NCBI GenBank assembly: GCA_036399015.1
Contig: DASWNW010000093.1
Span: 1 to 64,000 of the forward strand
Length of the DNA: 64,000 nt
Source: QHVT01 sp036399015
Lineage (GTDB): Bacteria; Acidobacteriota; Thermoanaerobaculia; Gp7-AA8
Direction of reading: 5' to 3'
Position 1 is the first letter of the stretch. The number at the start of each line of letters is the position of its first letter. The notes below the pieces were generated by a model. That model did no database searches. It saw nothing but the letters and a program-made list of their open reading frames with translations, and was not told the origin of the DNA. Shown here one piece after another: positions 1 to 7,887 of the stretch. The translations under genes were made by a program, and so were the position numbers.

Positions 1-119
1 TCGGAAAGACGACGGCAGCCTCCGGAAAGACGACGGCACCCCTCGGAAAGACGACGGCAGCCCTCGGAAAGACGACGGCAGCCCTCGGAAAGACGACGGC
101 AGCCCTCGGAAAGACGGTC
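1..119. repeat. 21-bp tandem repeat, about 5.7 copies
   Basis: Six consecutive units of consensus CTCGGAAAGACGACGGCAGCC fill the left edge of the window. The first is cut by the window edge, the second differs at two or three positions, and the last breaks off after CTCGGAAAGACGG. The copies are nearly identical, so the array is recent or homogenised. The unit is a multiple of three and reads as the heptapeptide SERRRQP on the plus strand, so it could be the 3' part of a gene lying left of the window; I see no independent support for that. Confidence 0.9.
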
Positions 120-469
120 CAGTTCGCGGCGCCTCATCCCACCGCTAGTTGCGGCCGCCGCCGCGACATTTCCCCGCCGCGACGGCGGAGTCGCTTCTCT
201 GCCACCTGGCGACGGAACGGAATGCGTACGTAGAGCGCGCGTTTGTCTGTCGCAGGTCGCGAGGTGCCTTCGTTGGGCGTCCCCAGGGAAACCGCAAGTG
301 ACTGCAGGACCGCTGGAATCACCTCGCGGGCGCGCAGCCCTGAATGGGGGACTCCGCGCCGACCGCAATAGCTACGCCGTGCCATCTTGCGCGAGTCGAA
401 TGACGCACGCTGCACGCCCGCGTGAGACCGTGCAGCATACGCCTCTGGCGACGCACTGCTGCTGCATTC
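120..469. other. no gene recognised
   Basis: This 350-bp stretch lies between the tandem repeat and the end of the minus-strand cassette. Open frames exist on both strands, but they look like GC-driven shadows: Arg/Ala-rich, without family-like motifs, and the longest plus frame runs into the opposite strand of the next gene. No clear terminator or promoter was seen. Confidence 0.5.
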
Positions 470-1432
470 TCAAGGTACACCTCGTACGAAATACGGGGAG
501 TATCGGTGATACTCGGCATATTGCGACATCTGTCGCTCTGTTCGAGCCGCAGTCTCCGTTGTCGGTCTGTAGCCCAATGCGTCAAGCAATATTCTGCCGC
601 TGTCGTGAGCGCATGGCAGATGGCGCTGCAGGTGAAGACGCTCTTTCGTTGTGAGGACTGGTAGGTCAATGTGTCGCGGGTCGTGCCAATCCAAGTTCGC
701 AAATGGCCACTTCGCGAACGCCTGCGTCACTGCTTCTGACTCTTGTCTGAAGGAGACTACACCCGTGACGGTGACCATCGTCGCGGTGTCGGTGTAGTAG
801 AACGAGCTAACCGGCTGAAACGTCAAAGGAACGTTGCCCGGCAACGCACGTTCTGCCGCCTTCCGGAGCATTAGCTGAAGGAACCGAGCCGATTCCTTTG
901 CCGTCACGGGCAACGCTGCGCCGCCCCCGGGCAATACTAGTTCGAACTTCTCGCGAAAGTCAGCGATCTTCTTCTTCATTTCTTCAGGGGTGCCGGTCGT
1001 AAACTTCTTCATCGATGCGTCAAGCGTGATCTTGACCATGCTGCCGGCGCTCAGCTTCTGCAGCAGAACCATGAATTCATCAAAATGAGAGTACTTAAGG
1101 CCAGTGTTGTCGAGCCAGAAGATGCTTTTCTCGTCACGGGAGTCGTATGTGTTGATGAAAGAGCCCAGTTCGGTGTTGAGCAACGTTATGTTGGCGCACG
1201 GCGCATGGAACTGCTGTCGCTTGAATACCTCTTCATCCGATTCGACCGATACCAACTTCATGTGCGGAAAAAACTCGTACATGAGCCGGAAGTCCTCGAG
1301 ATACGGACCGCCGAGGCTGTAATACGTGTATCCTTGCAGTTCAGCCTCGTTCCCAAGCCGCCGGATGGCATCAACGAACAGTAAGCGGTCGACGGCTTTG
1401 TTGAGGCTGAGGTGATATGGCGGCTGACTCAT
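470..1432 (-). CDS. Rossmann-like (putative SAM methyltransferase-fold) protein, last gene of the methyltransferase/ATPase cassette
   Basis: A 320-residue soluble protein. It has features of a class I methyltransferase-like Rossmann fold: a first strand and loop around residues 39-48 (SLGGPYLEDF), a second strand ending in an acidic residue at 61-67 (VSVESDE), a motif-IV-like strand at 105-112 (FWLDNTGL) and a following strand MVKITLDA. It resembles proteins labelled putative O-methyltransferase near phage-defence genes, but that is from memory. The start is the ATG whose ATGA overlaps the ATPase stop codon, rather than an upstream in-frame ATG inside the ATPase gene. The overlap implies translational coupling and joint function. 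The catalytic role is unknown; it may modify DNA, RNA or protein, or only bind nucleotide. Confidence 0.7.
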   Translation of the reverse strand: MSQPPYHLSLNKAVDRLLFVDAIRRLGNEAELQGYTYYSLGGPYLEDFRLMYEFFPHMKLVSVESDEEVFKRQQFHAPCANITLLNTELGSFINTYDSRDEKSIFWLDNTGLKYSHFDEFMVLLQKLSAGSMVKITLDASMKKFTTGTPEEMKKKIADFREKFELVLPGGGAALPVTAKESARFLQLMLRKAAERALPGNVPLTFQPVSSFYYTDTATMVTVTGVVSFRQESEAVTQAFAKWPFANLDWHDPRHIDLPVLTTKERLHLQRHLPCAHDSGRILLDALGYRPTTETAARTERQMSQYAEYHRYSPYFVRGVP

Positions 1433-2862
1433 TCCGACGCTCGCGCGAGAATTACATCGAAGCAACGCTCCCCGACCTCGGAAGGATCGGCGTCGCTGTC
1501 GCCGAAGAGATGTTCGCTCACGACGCGGATATCGTTCAGGTGCTTACTGTATGAGATCCGACGCTTTTGTGCGTCTGCTTTCGCCGGCATCGGAAGATTG
1601 GGTGTGTACTGCTTGCCGGCGGGAACCGTTCGTGTCGTAGCGCGCATTTCGACCCGCTTCGCAGCTGCCTTCAGTTCTCCAAATGAAAGCGTTTGTTCCG
1701 CTTCCATCTGCTGCCTAGCTTCATCTGCTCGGTTCTTCCATTTGTTTGTGTAGGTGGTGAACAGGCGCATCCCTTCGCGCATCTTGTTCTTCACCTGTAG
1801 GTAAAGCGTCGATGACGCATCAATACCGCGCTTAGTTGTCGTTGTCGGTAACTTGGCGGGGTCATCGGACCGGAACTCGACGATGCCCGATATCGCGATG
1901 AACTGCGTATGATATCGCGGCACTCCGGCCTCGCCCCAGCCGGTCATCTCCGTGCGGTCGCAGTACAGAACCGCGCGGTCATTGCAGACGACCGTCCATC
2001 CGGCGTTTTCAGTGGAGTACTTCTTGTCTTCCTGTTCGCTTGCAGCTTCATCGGCTGAAGGAATCGGACGAGTGAAGCCCACGGTCAAAAACACCTCGAC
2101 TCCGTCGCTCGCCGTCATAAACATGAACGGCCGAATCGAGGTTTCTTGCTCTGCGAATATCAGGCGCGTAGCGCGGGGCCTTACCGCGACGCCATTCACC
2201 TTCACTTCAAACCCCTTGTCGATGATAAAGGTGTAGTGCGTTGCGATCATATTTTCAAGATCGGACTGAAACGACGTCGAATCGTCCGTGAAACGCCTGC
2301 GAACGCCCTCGTGCAGATCGGTGACGTAGACAGTCGTCCCATCCTCCGGCTGTCGCTTTCCAGGCCGAACCGGGATGTCCCAACTATCTTCGTCGTCGAG
2401 CCAGTCGGGGGAGATATCGACTTCGTAACGATCTTTCTCGTGCTGTGTAGAGATCAGGCATTCGCGTCCTAGTTTGAAGATCGCGCGTTTCATGCCGATA
2501 CCATAGATACCGACGCTGCCGCGCGCGTCCGGTTCGCGATTCTTATCGCGGCCCATGCGGAACGCGTATTCGTGAAGCTTCCACGGGATACCGCCGCAGT
2601 TGTCCGAAATCGTGAAGGAGTCGGAGGTGAAATCAATGCTCGCCCAATACCCTGCGTAAGGCCGTTTTGCTTTTCCGCTCGGGGGATGACTCCGCAATAT
2701 GCCATCAACGCAATTGTCGAGAAGGTCGAGAATTGCTTCCTCTAGCGTGATGTCGCGCGTGAGCATCGTCACGAAAAATGACTTTACCGGTGTCGCAGTA
2801 ACCGATTCGTACTTGGAACCAGTATCGGCTTTCAAGTTCTTAGCTTTCGCTGCCGCAGTCAT
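1429..2862 (-). CDS. GHKL-type ATPase (MORC/MutL/HSP90-like), cassette component
   Basis: A 477-residue protein with the Bergerat ATP-binding fold. The N box is EEAILDLLDNCVDG at about 41-54, the G1 box DNCGGIP at 87-93, and the G2 lid GSVGIYGIGMK at 115-125. The catalytic Glu, Mg-binding Asn and lid glycines are all present, so it should bind and hydrolyse ATP, probably as a dimer closing around a substrate. The rest carries no nuclease or helicase motif that I recognise; the C-terminal third is charged and helical. The start is the ATG preceded by AAGGAG seven bases upstream, preferred over a GTG 33 bases earlier. It sits between the C5 methyltransferase and the Rossmann-like gene. Bacterial MORC-like ATPases beside DNA methylases have been described as restriction-modification components (Iyer, Abhiman and Aravind 2008). 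Confidence 0.85.
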   Translation of the reverse strand: MTAAAKAKNLKADTGSKYESVTATPVKSFFVTMLTRDITLEEAILDLLDNCVDGILRSHPPSGKAKRPYAGYWASIDFTSDSFTISDNCGGIPWKLHEYAFRMGRDKNREPDARGSVGIYGIGMKRAIFKLGRECLISTQHEKDRYEVDISPDWLDDEDSWDIPVRPGKRQPEDGTTVYVTDLHEGVRRRFTDDSTSFQSDLENMIATHYTFIIDKGFEVKVNGVAVRPRATRLIFAEQETSIRPFMFMTASDGVEVFLTVGFTRPIPSADEAASEQEDKKYSTENAGWTVVCNDRAVLYCDRTEMTGWGEAGVPRYHTQFIAISGIVEFRSDDPAKLPTTTTKRGIDASSTLYLQVKNKMREGMRLFTTYTNKWKNRADEARQQMEAEQTLSFGELKAAAKRVEMRATTRTVPAGKQYTPNLPMPAKADAQKRRISYSKHLNDIRVVSEHLFGDSDADPSEVGERCFDVILARASE

Positions 2863-2916
2863 TGCTGTGCTCCTTGATCGCGCAGGTGTGGGCACGTTCG
2901 CTACACGCCAATCTAA

Positions 2917-4050
2917 TTATGACGTCGAAGGTGTAGTGTTCCGACGGTCGCGGCGAGCCAATTCGCCCGATCGTCGTAAAGCGGTCATTACTTCGCGGGC
3001 GACTTGCTCGGCCAGCAGCGGTGGAACGGAATTGCCGATCTGGCGGAAGGCGTGCCAGATAGTCGGATCGAATTGGAAAGAATCGGGGAATGAGTGAAGT
3101 CGCGCCGCCTCGCGGACTGTGATGCACCGCGGATACACGGGATGGATCGGCCGTGGTGCGGTGAACGAGCCGTTCTCGGGACCTGTGCCGGCTCGCAGTG
3201 TCCTTGCGGCGCGATCTTTGGCGAGACGAAAGAAACGGCTGATTGGCTCGGCCGTTCCCGGCGTGGTTTGGGAGAAGCGTTCAATCGTAAGTGACGTGTG
3301 CTTGGATCGCGCACATCCTGACAGCGTTAGCGCCCGGCGCTTCGACATGCGAAGACGCAGTGCGTAAGCGGATGGGATTCCAAGTGTGCCGGTGAAGTGA
3401 TTCTCCTCCGCTGGTATCCGCTCGTCGATGAGCGCGAGATCGGCGAGCGCATCCCACGCGGTCGGCCCAGTCCCGCCGGGTGTCGTGGGGGCTGGGTATT
3501 TCGGCAAAACGTTTCCTATGCGCGCGCCGAGGATGAACACGCGGCGGCGACTTTGCGGGACTCCGTAATCAGCGGCGTCGAGTACCTGAATGGGGTCGAC
3601 GTACGAATATCCGGCTGCCCGAACGCGTGCTAAGAAGTTCGACAAGGTTTGTTGGTGTTTTTCAAGTGTCAACCCGGCCACGTTCTCGACAACAAAGTAT
3701 TCTGGCCTAAGCTCGTCGAGTAGGCGGCCGAAGTGGCCGAGCAACTGATTTCGTGGATCTGCGGAATCATGTTTGCCGCCGACGGAAAACCCTTGACAAG
3801 GAGGGCCGCCGAACAGCACCGAGAGCTTCTCTTGAGTGCCGACGCGTGCGTGCCGCAAAAGGTCGGCGCCCGATAACGTTGAAAGGTCGGCCGTGATCGT
3901 TTCGCAGCGTCGGAAGTTTTGCTTGTGGACCTTCACATTAGTCACATTGTTGTCAACGGCGGCGGCAATTCGGAAGCCAGCCGTCTTAAAGCCCAACGAC
4001 ATCCCGCCGGCCCCACAGAAAAGCTCGATTGCGATCGGTTTAGCTGCCAT
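2917..4050 (-). CDS. DNA (cytosine-5) methyltransferase
   Basis: A complete 377-residue C5 methyltransferase that transfers a methyl group from SAM to cytosine in a specific DNA sequence. Motifs in order: I FCGAGG at 11-16; IV PCQ with catalytic Cys85 in GGPPCQGFSVGG; VI ENV at 122-124; VIII QSRRR at 166-170; IX around TVREAARLHSFP; X GNSVP at 339-343. The target-recognition region between VIII and IX is about 130 residues, so it should recognise one short site, which cannot be read from sequence. The start overlaps the end of the upstream glycosylase gene by 11 bases. GC content is well below that of the core genes, consistent with transfer. In this context it is the modification half of a restriction-like system or part of an epigenetic module. 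Confidence 0.95.
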   Translation of the reverse strand: MAAKPIAIELFCGAGGMSLGFKTAGFRIAAAVDNNVTNVKVHKQNFRRCETITADLSTLSGADLLRHARVGTQEKLSVLFGGPPCQGFSVGGKHDSADPRNQLLGHFGRLLDELRPEYFVVENVAGLTLEKHQQTLSNFLARVRAAGYSYVDPIQVLDAADYGVPQSRRRVFILGARIGNVLPKYPAPTTPGGTGPTAWDALADLALIDERIPAEENHFTGTLGIPSAYALRLRMSKRRALTLSGCARSKHTSLTIERFSQTTPGTAEPISRFFRLAKDRAARTLRAGTGPENGSFTAPRPIHPVYPRCITVREAARLHSFPDSFQFDPTIWHAFRQIGNSVPPLLAEQVAREVMTALRRSGELARRDRRNTTPSTS

Positions 4051-4924
4051 GCGTTGTGTAATGAGCGCAGTACGTCTTGACCGCGCAATCGCTACAAGCT
4101 GGTACGATCGGCCGACAGACCGCGCGTCCGTGCTGGATGGCGTTTACGTGAAACCGACGGCGTAGCGGAGGTGGTACCAGTTCCTCAAGCTCTTCGTGGC
4201 ATTGGTCCGCCCGTTTCCGCGCAACCCAGCCGAGACGAGTAGCGATACGATGGACGTGAACATCGACCGGCAGCACGTCGCGGTCGAATGCGTACATCAA
4301 CACGCACTTCGCCACTTTGGATGAGACGCCGGGCAGCGTCGTCAGATAGGCTTCCGCTGCCGCCGTATCCACGTTCCGCAGACGTCGCAGCGTCACTTCG
4401 CCAAAGTCTTGATGGATTCGACGAAGAGCGGCGACGATGAGCGTCGCTTTCTTGTCTGCCATTCCGAGCGGACGCAAGATTCCGATCAGTTTCGCTCTGT
4501 TATGGTCGCGCACGACAGAATTCCACGATGTGTAGCTACCCTTCAGGTCGCGGAAAACGGCTACGGCAGTTCGGGGAGAGGCCCGGTTTGTGATCATGAT
4601 GTAAACGAGGTCGTCCACGCCATCGCGGGGGTTACCCAGACGCGTGCGGGGGTACAGTTGAGCCAGCGCCGCGCACACGTCTTTGACAATTGCCGTCCTG
4701 CGGCTCTCGCGCCTGTCCCAAATGGCGCCCGTGTGGCGTGGATACCGGCCGCCAAAGGCAGACGCAGCCGGAGATTGCATCGGATGTTCAGACACGGAAG
4801 CGCTGCTTTTGTGGCGAGGCGCTCCGGTGTCGACCGCCGATTTCTTCCGAAAAACCGTACTGGTGCGAGCAAGCGCTGCTGTGCTCTTTGTCGCGCGACG
4901 ACGTTTGGAGGTGAAGTTTCCCAA
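4040..4924 (-). CDS. endonuclease III-like HhH-GPD DNA glycosylase/AP lyase with 4Fe-4S cluster
   Basis: The helix-hairpin-helix LPGVSSKVAKCV keeps the Nth catalytic Lys (203 in this numbering), and the VDVHVHRI segment keeps the catalytic Asp (221). Cys270, 277, 280 and 286 follow the C-x6-C-x2-C-x5-C spacing of the Nth iron-sulfur cluster. A lysine implies a bifunctional glycosylase/AP lyase rather than MutY. The usual SAQ/T-type base-flipping loop is replaced by MITNRAS, so the substrate probably differs from that of Nth. The chosen start is a TTG lying seven bases after a TAGAAT -10 motif, giving 294 residues with a basic, low-complexity tail of about 85; an ATG at 4780 would remove most of that tail. 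Being first in an operon with a C5 methyltransferase, it may repair T:G mismatches from deaminated 5-methylcytosine, as Mig.Mth does, or act as the cutting effector. Confidence 0.85.
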   Translation of the reverse strand: MGNFTSKRRRATKSTAALARTSTVFRKKSAVDTGAPRHKSSASVSEHPMQSPAASAFGGRYPRHTGAIWDRRESRRTAIVKDVCAALAQLYPRTRLGNPRDGVDDLVYIMITNRASPRTAVAVFRDLKGSYTSWNSVVRDHNRAKLIGILRPLGMADKKATLIVAALRRIHQDFGEVTLRRLRNVDTAAAEAYLTTLPGVSSKVAKCVLMYAFDRDVLPVDVHVHRIATRLGWVARKRADQCHEELEELVPPPLRRRFHVNAIQHGRAVCRPIVPACSDCAVKTYCAHYTTHGS

Positions 4925-4931
4925 GCTCCCG

Positions 4932-4937
4932 ATTCTA
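4932..4937 (-). promoter_or_regulatory. candidate -10 element of the glycosylase/methyltransferase cassette
   Basis: TAGAAT on the minus strand ends seven bases before an in-frame TTG, matching the leaderless arrangement seen repeatedly in this window. No convincing -35 is visible. Confidence 0.45.
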
Positions 4938-5530
4938 CCGCGTGTGGCGTCGAGAAGCGTGTCGTGCAAACGGCAGAAGACACCGGTTGGCGCCGTTTTA
5001 CGCGACCCACCGGAAAGCCGGAGAGGCGAGCGTCGTCCTGAGCGTTCGGATGCGGTTCCGCTGCAAACAAGCGCCGGACTGTCGCTGTACGAGATGCCGG
5101 ATCAGGAGCTGCGCGCGATTCCCGTACAAAGAGAGCGGCGCGCCGCTACTGCTCGCATTGCTGAACCGGCAATCCGAACGCGCGATAGAGCGGAATCACC
5201 AGAACATCAGGGTGGTCCTGATCGTCGGCTCAGAGGAGCAGCGACAGGGCCGTCGGTGAGGCTGGCGGCCATTCCGCGCCGGCGATCCATCCTCACGCAC
5301 GAGTGTATAGGCGCATGGTGGGCGGGTGTCCACAATTGTGACAGACCTGTGCGGTCGTGTAGACGCCCGTCGCGGCTACGCTGGCGCGCACCCGATGGGC
5401 TGAGAGCCCGTCGGTCCAGGGGGACCTGGGGGCCACCGGCCCCCCCCCATCCGATCTACCGAATCGAGGATTCGTCTTCTTGAACTGCCGCCCCGCCGCC
5501 AAGCGGGGCGGTGCGGCAACGGCGTTGCAG
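4938..5530. other. intergenic region between accessory cassette and core genes
   Basis: About 590 bases without a gene I can support. Frames in it are Arg/Ser-rich and motif-free. It holds a GC-rich double hairpin around 5416-5444 (CCAGG-GGGA-CCTGG followed by GGGGGCC-ACC-GGCCCCC), which could end transcription coming from the left or mark an old junction. No tRNA, integrase remnant or attachment repeat was found at this boundary, where composition changes from roughly 50% to nearly 70% GC. Confidence 0.5.
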
Positions 5531-5536
5531 TAGACT
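5531..5536 (+). promoter_or_regulatory. candidate -10 element, AI-2E-family permease gene
   Basis: TAGACT is followed by nine bases and the GTG start codon, with no Shine-Dalgarno in between. It fits the leaderless pattern found at many operon heads in this window. Confidence 0.45.
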
Positions 5537-5545
5537 TTTGGAACG

Positions 5546-7420
5546 GTGCCGAACTTCGACGATGAAGATACCGATCAATTCGACAGGACGCTGTCGATGC
5601 GGCGGCTGCCTCCCCGTCCGCAGCCGGAGCCGCACGTGGCCGACAAGCGGATGTCGGAGCGGCGGCAGTCGAACTCGCGCATCCTGATCGGGTCGATCAT
5701 CACCATCGCCGTGCTCCACCTCGCGCGGCCGGTGGTCGTCCCCGTTGCGCTCGCGGTCCTCTTCGCCTTCCTCCTGACACCGATCGTCATCCGGCTCGAG
5801 CGGACGTTCCTCCGCCGCTCCGGCGCGATCGTCCTCTCCCTCGGCATCATGACCACCGCCCTCGGCTTCGGCGGCTGGTGGATCTACCAGCAGTTCAGCG
5901 CCGTGGCCAAGGAGCTCTCCTCCGCCGCCACCAGCAAGAACGTCGACGACAAGCTGAAGTTCCTTCGCCGCACCGGCGGCGGGACGCTGGAGATGGTCGA
6001 GCGCACGCTCCAGCGCGTGGCCGAGGTGCGCGACCGGCCGGAACGCGCCGACCTGAAGGTGCGCGTCATCCCCGAGCGCAAGACCCTCGGCGAGCGCTAC
6101 GAGGAGGTGGCCCCGACCGTCGAAGGCGTCGCCGCCACGTTCCTCGTCATCGTGGTCGTCTTCTTCCTCCTCCGCGACCGCGAGCAATTGCGCGACAAGC
6201 TCCTGCGCATTGCCGGACGCGCGCACCTCACCGTCACGACCCAGGCCATCGGCGAGACCTCACAACGGATCAGCCGCTACCTGCTCACGATCGCGCTGCT
6301 GAACGTCGGCTTTGGCCTGCTGATCGGGCTGGGGCTCTGGCTGTTGCAGGTGCCGCACGCCGCCCTGTGGGGCGTCCTGGCCGGGCTCCTGCGCTTCATC
6401 CCCTACATCGGCGCGGTGCTCAGCGCCGCGGCGCCGACGTTCCTCGCCTTCGCCGTCTTCCCGAACTGGCTCTCCGCGCTCGCGGTCCTCGGCCTGTTCG
6501 TCTTCAGCGACCAGCTCGTCGGCAACTTCATCGAGCCGATCGTGGTCGGACATCGCGTCGGCGTCTCGCCGATCGCGCTCCTCCTCGCGGCGATCTTCTG
6601 GGGCTGGCTCTGGGGCCCGGTCGGCCTGCTGCTGGCGACGCCGATCACGGTCTGCCTCACGGTCGGCGGCGAGTTCATCCCCGCGCTGCGGATCTTCTCG
6701 ATCATGTTCGGGAGCGAGGACCCGCTCGAGGGGTACCTCAGCTTCTACAACCGCCTCCTGCTGCGCGACCGCACCGGCGCCATCGCCATCGCCGACCGCT
6801 ATGCGGAGACGGCGACGATGGAGGAGATGTTCAACGATCTCTTCATCCCGACGCTCTCGTTCGCGCAGGAAGAGCTCGACCGCAAGCGCATCACGCCGGC
6901 GCACGACCACTTCATCAAGGACGTGGTGCGCGAGCTGATCATCCGCTTCGGCGACCGCAACGCCGGCACGCCCAACCCCGACCGCCACATCATCGGCGTC
7001 TCGGTCGCGGCGGAGCGCCTCTCCCTCGGCACGCTCATGCTCACGCAGCTCCTGCGCGCTGAGGGGTACACGGCCGACTACTTCACCGACCTGCCGGAGC
7101 AGGAGCTGGTCGCGTTCATCAACGAGGTGAAGCCGGAGGCGGTCTTCGTCTCCTGCGCCCACCCCGACCACCTCGAGCAGGGCTACGCGCTGCTGCAACT
7201 GCTCTCCGCGAACTTCCCCGACCTGGCCATCATCGGCGGCGGCTCGGCGTTCTCGCGCGACCGCGCCCGCACCCTCGCCGCCGGCGCGACCTACGTCCCG
7301 TCGACCCTTCGCGAAGCGAAGGAAGACTTCCTCGCGCAGCGCCGCGGCGCGCGGCGGAAGAGCGGCCGGTTGTCGTCCACCTTCTCGGGGACGCGCTTCC
7401 GGGTGCCGCCGCCTGCGTGA
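5546..7420 (+). CDS. AI-2E/UPF0118 family permease fused to a C-terminal B12-binding-fold domain
   Basis: A 624-residue protein. Residues about 45-385 are a polytopic membrane region of the AI-2E exporter/PerM type: paired N-terminal segments, a soluble insertion, then helices including the family-typical stretch FIPYIGAVLSAAAPTFLAF. After a soluble linker, residues about 482-598 read as a cobalamin-binding-like Rossmann domain ending in IIGGGSAF. The DxHxxG cobalamin ligand motif is replaced by ERLSLG, so the lower-ligand His is missing and the domain probably does not bind B12 in the base-off/His-on mode; it may sense another ligand or light-insensitive signal. The start is GTG nine bases after a TAGACT box. 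Substrate unknown; quorum-signal transport should not be assumed for this family. Confidence 0.8.
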   Translation: MPNFDDEDTDQFDRTLSMRRLPPRPQPEPHVADKRMSERRQSNSRILIGSIITIAVLHLARPVVVPVALAVLFAFLLTPIVIRLERTFLRRSGAIVLSLGIMTTALGFGGWWIYQQFSAVAKELSSAATSKNVDDKLKFLRRTGGGTLEMVERTLQRVAEVRDRPERADLKVRVIPERKTLGERYEEVAPTVEGVAATFLVIVVVFFLLRDREQLRDKLLRIAGRAHLTVTTQAIGETSQRISRYLLTIALLNVGFGLLIGLGLWLLQVPHAALWGVLAGLLRFIPYIGAVLSAAAPTFLAFAVFPNWLSALAVLGLFVFSDQLVGNFIEPIVVGHRVGVSPIALLLAAIFWGWLWGPVGLLLATPITVCLTVGGEFIPALRIFSIMFGSEDPLEGYLSFYNRLLLRDRTGAIAIADRYAETATMEEMFNDLFIPTLSFAQEELDRKRITPAHDHFIKDVVRELIIRFGDRNAGTPNPDRHIIGVSVAAERLSLGTLMLTQLLRAEGYTADYFTDLPEQELVAFINEVKPEAVFVSCAHPDHLEQGYALLQLLSANFPDLAIIGGGSAFSRDRARTLAAGATYVPSTLREAKEDFLAQRRGARRKSGRLSSTFSGTRFRVPPPA

Positions 7421-7425
7421 GGCGG

Positions 7426-7525
7426 AATTGAAAATTGAAAATTGAAAATTGAAAGAACGGCAGCTCCGCGACGAGCGCGCCACTCGCCCTCCGATTTTTC
7501 AATTTTCAATTGTCAATTTTCAATT
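7426..7525. repeat. inverted heptamer-repeat element 1 (ATTGAAA x4 / TTTCAAT x4)
   Basis: Left arm 7426-7454 is four tandem ATTGAAA. Right arm 7497-7525 is four tandem TTTCAAT, the third reading TGTCAAT. The spacer is 42 bases. It fills the gap between two convergent genes (AI-2E permease and HIT), where a fold-back structure could act as a bidirectional terminator. Confidence 0.9.
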
Positions 7526-7530
7526 GCGAC

Positions 7531-7887
7531 TCACCCCGGCGGCCAGCCGAACGTGCGTCCGCCCAGCAGGTGAAAGTGGATGTGGAACACCGTCTGGCCG
7601 GCGCTTTCGCCGTTGTTCACGACCAGGCGGTAGCCGTCCACTTCCAGGCGGAGGTCGCGGGCGATCCGGGTGGCGCGCATCACGGTCGTCCCGATCGCGG
7701 CGATGTCGGCCTCGGTCATGTCGTCGAGTGACGGGATGTGCTTGCGGGGGATGACCAGGACGTGGGTGGGCGCCTGGGGGTTGATGTCGTGGAACGCGAC
7801 GACGTCGGGGTCTTCGTAGAACTTCTTCGCCGGGATCTCGCCGCTGGCGATGCGGCAGAAGAGGCAGTTCGCGTTACTCGGCAGCAT
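7531..7887 (-). CDS. HIT family nucleotide hydrolase/transferase (HINT-like)
   Basis: A 118-residue protein typical in length for bacterial HINT. The histidine triad is in GQTVFHIHFHLLGG near the C-terminus, and the N-terminal CLFCRI resembles the zinc-type CxxC of many HIT proteins. Family members hydrolyse nucleoside phosphoramidates such as AMP-lysine. The start at 7887 is preferred over one six codons upstream because TACTAT lies six bases before it. The gene overlaps the end of prmC by 14 bases, so it may also be read from the prmC message. Confidence 0.92.
   Translation of the reverse strand: MLPSNANCLFCRIASGEIPAKKFYEDPDVVAFHDINPQAPTHVLVIPRKHIPSLDDMTEADIAAIGTTVMRATRIARDLRLEVDGYRLVVNNGESAGQTVFHIHFHLLGGRTFGWPPG

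Noticed and set aside
1..654. Plus-strand frame open from the window edge to 654, including a 118-residue stretch
   Set aside because: Its last third is antisense to the well-supported Rossmann-like gene, composition is Arg/Ala/Cys-rich without motifs, and no ribosome site is seen; only the repeat part might be coding.
4040..4924. Glycosylase read as MutY
   Set aside because: The catalytic Lys of the Nth type is present where MutY has Ser, and the C-terminal MutT-like domain is absent.
5293..5502. 69-residue minus-strand frame with a CxxC near its end
   Set aside because: No ribosome site or family motif; it overlaps GC-rich hairpins and seems a chance frame.
7426..7525. Inverted element considered as insertion-sequence ends
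   Set aside because: No transposase frame between or near the arms, no target-site duplication visible, and the arms are simple tandem oligomers.
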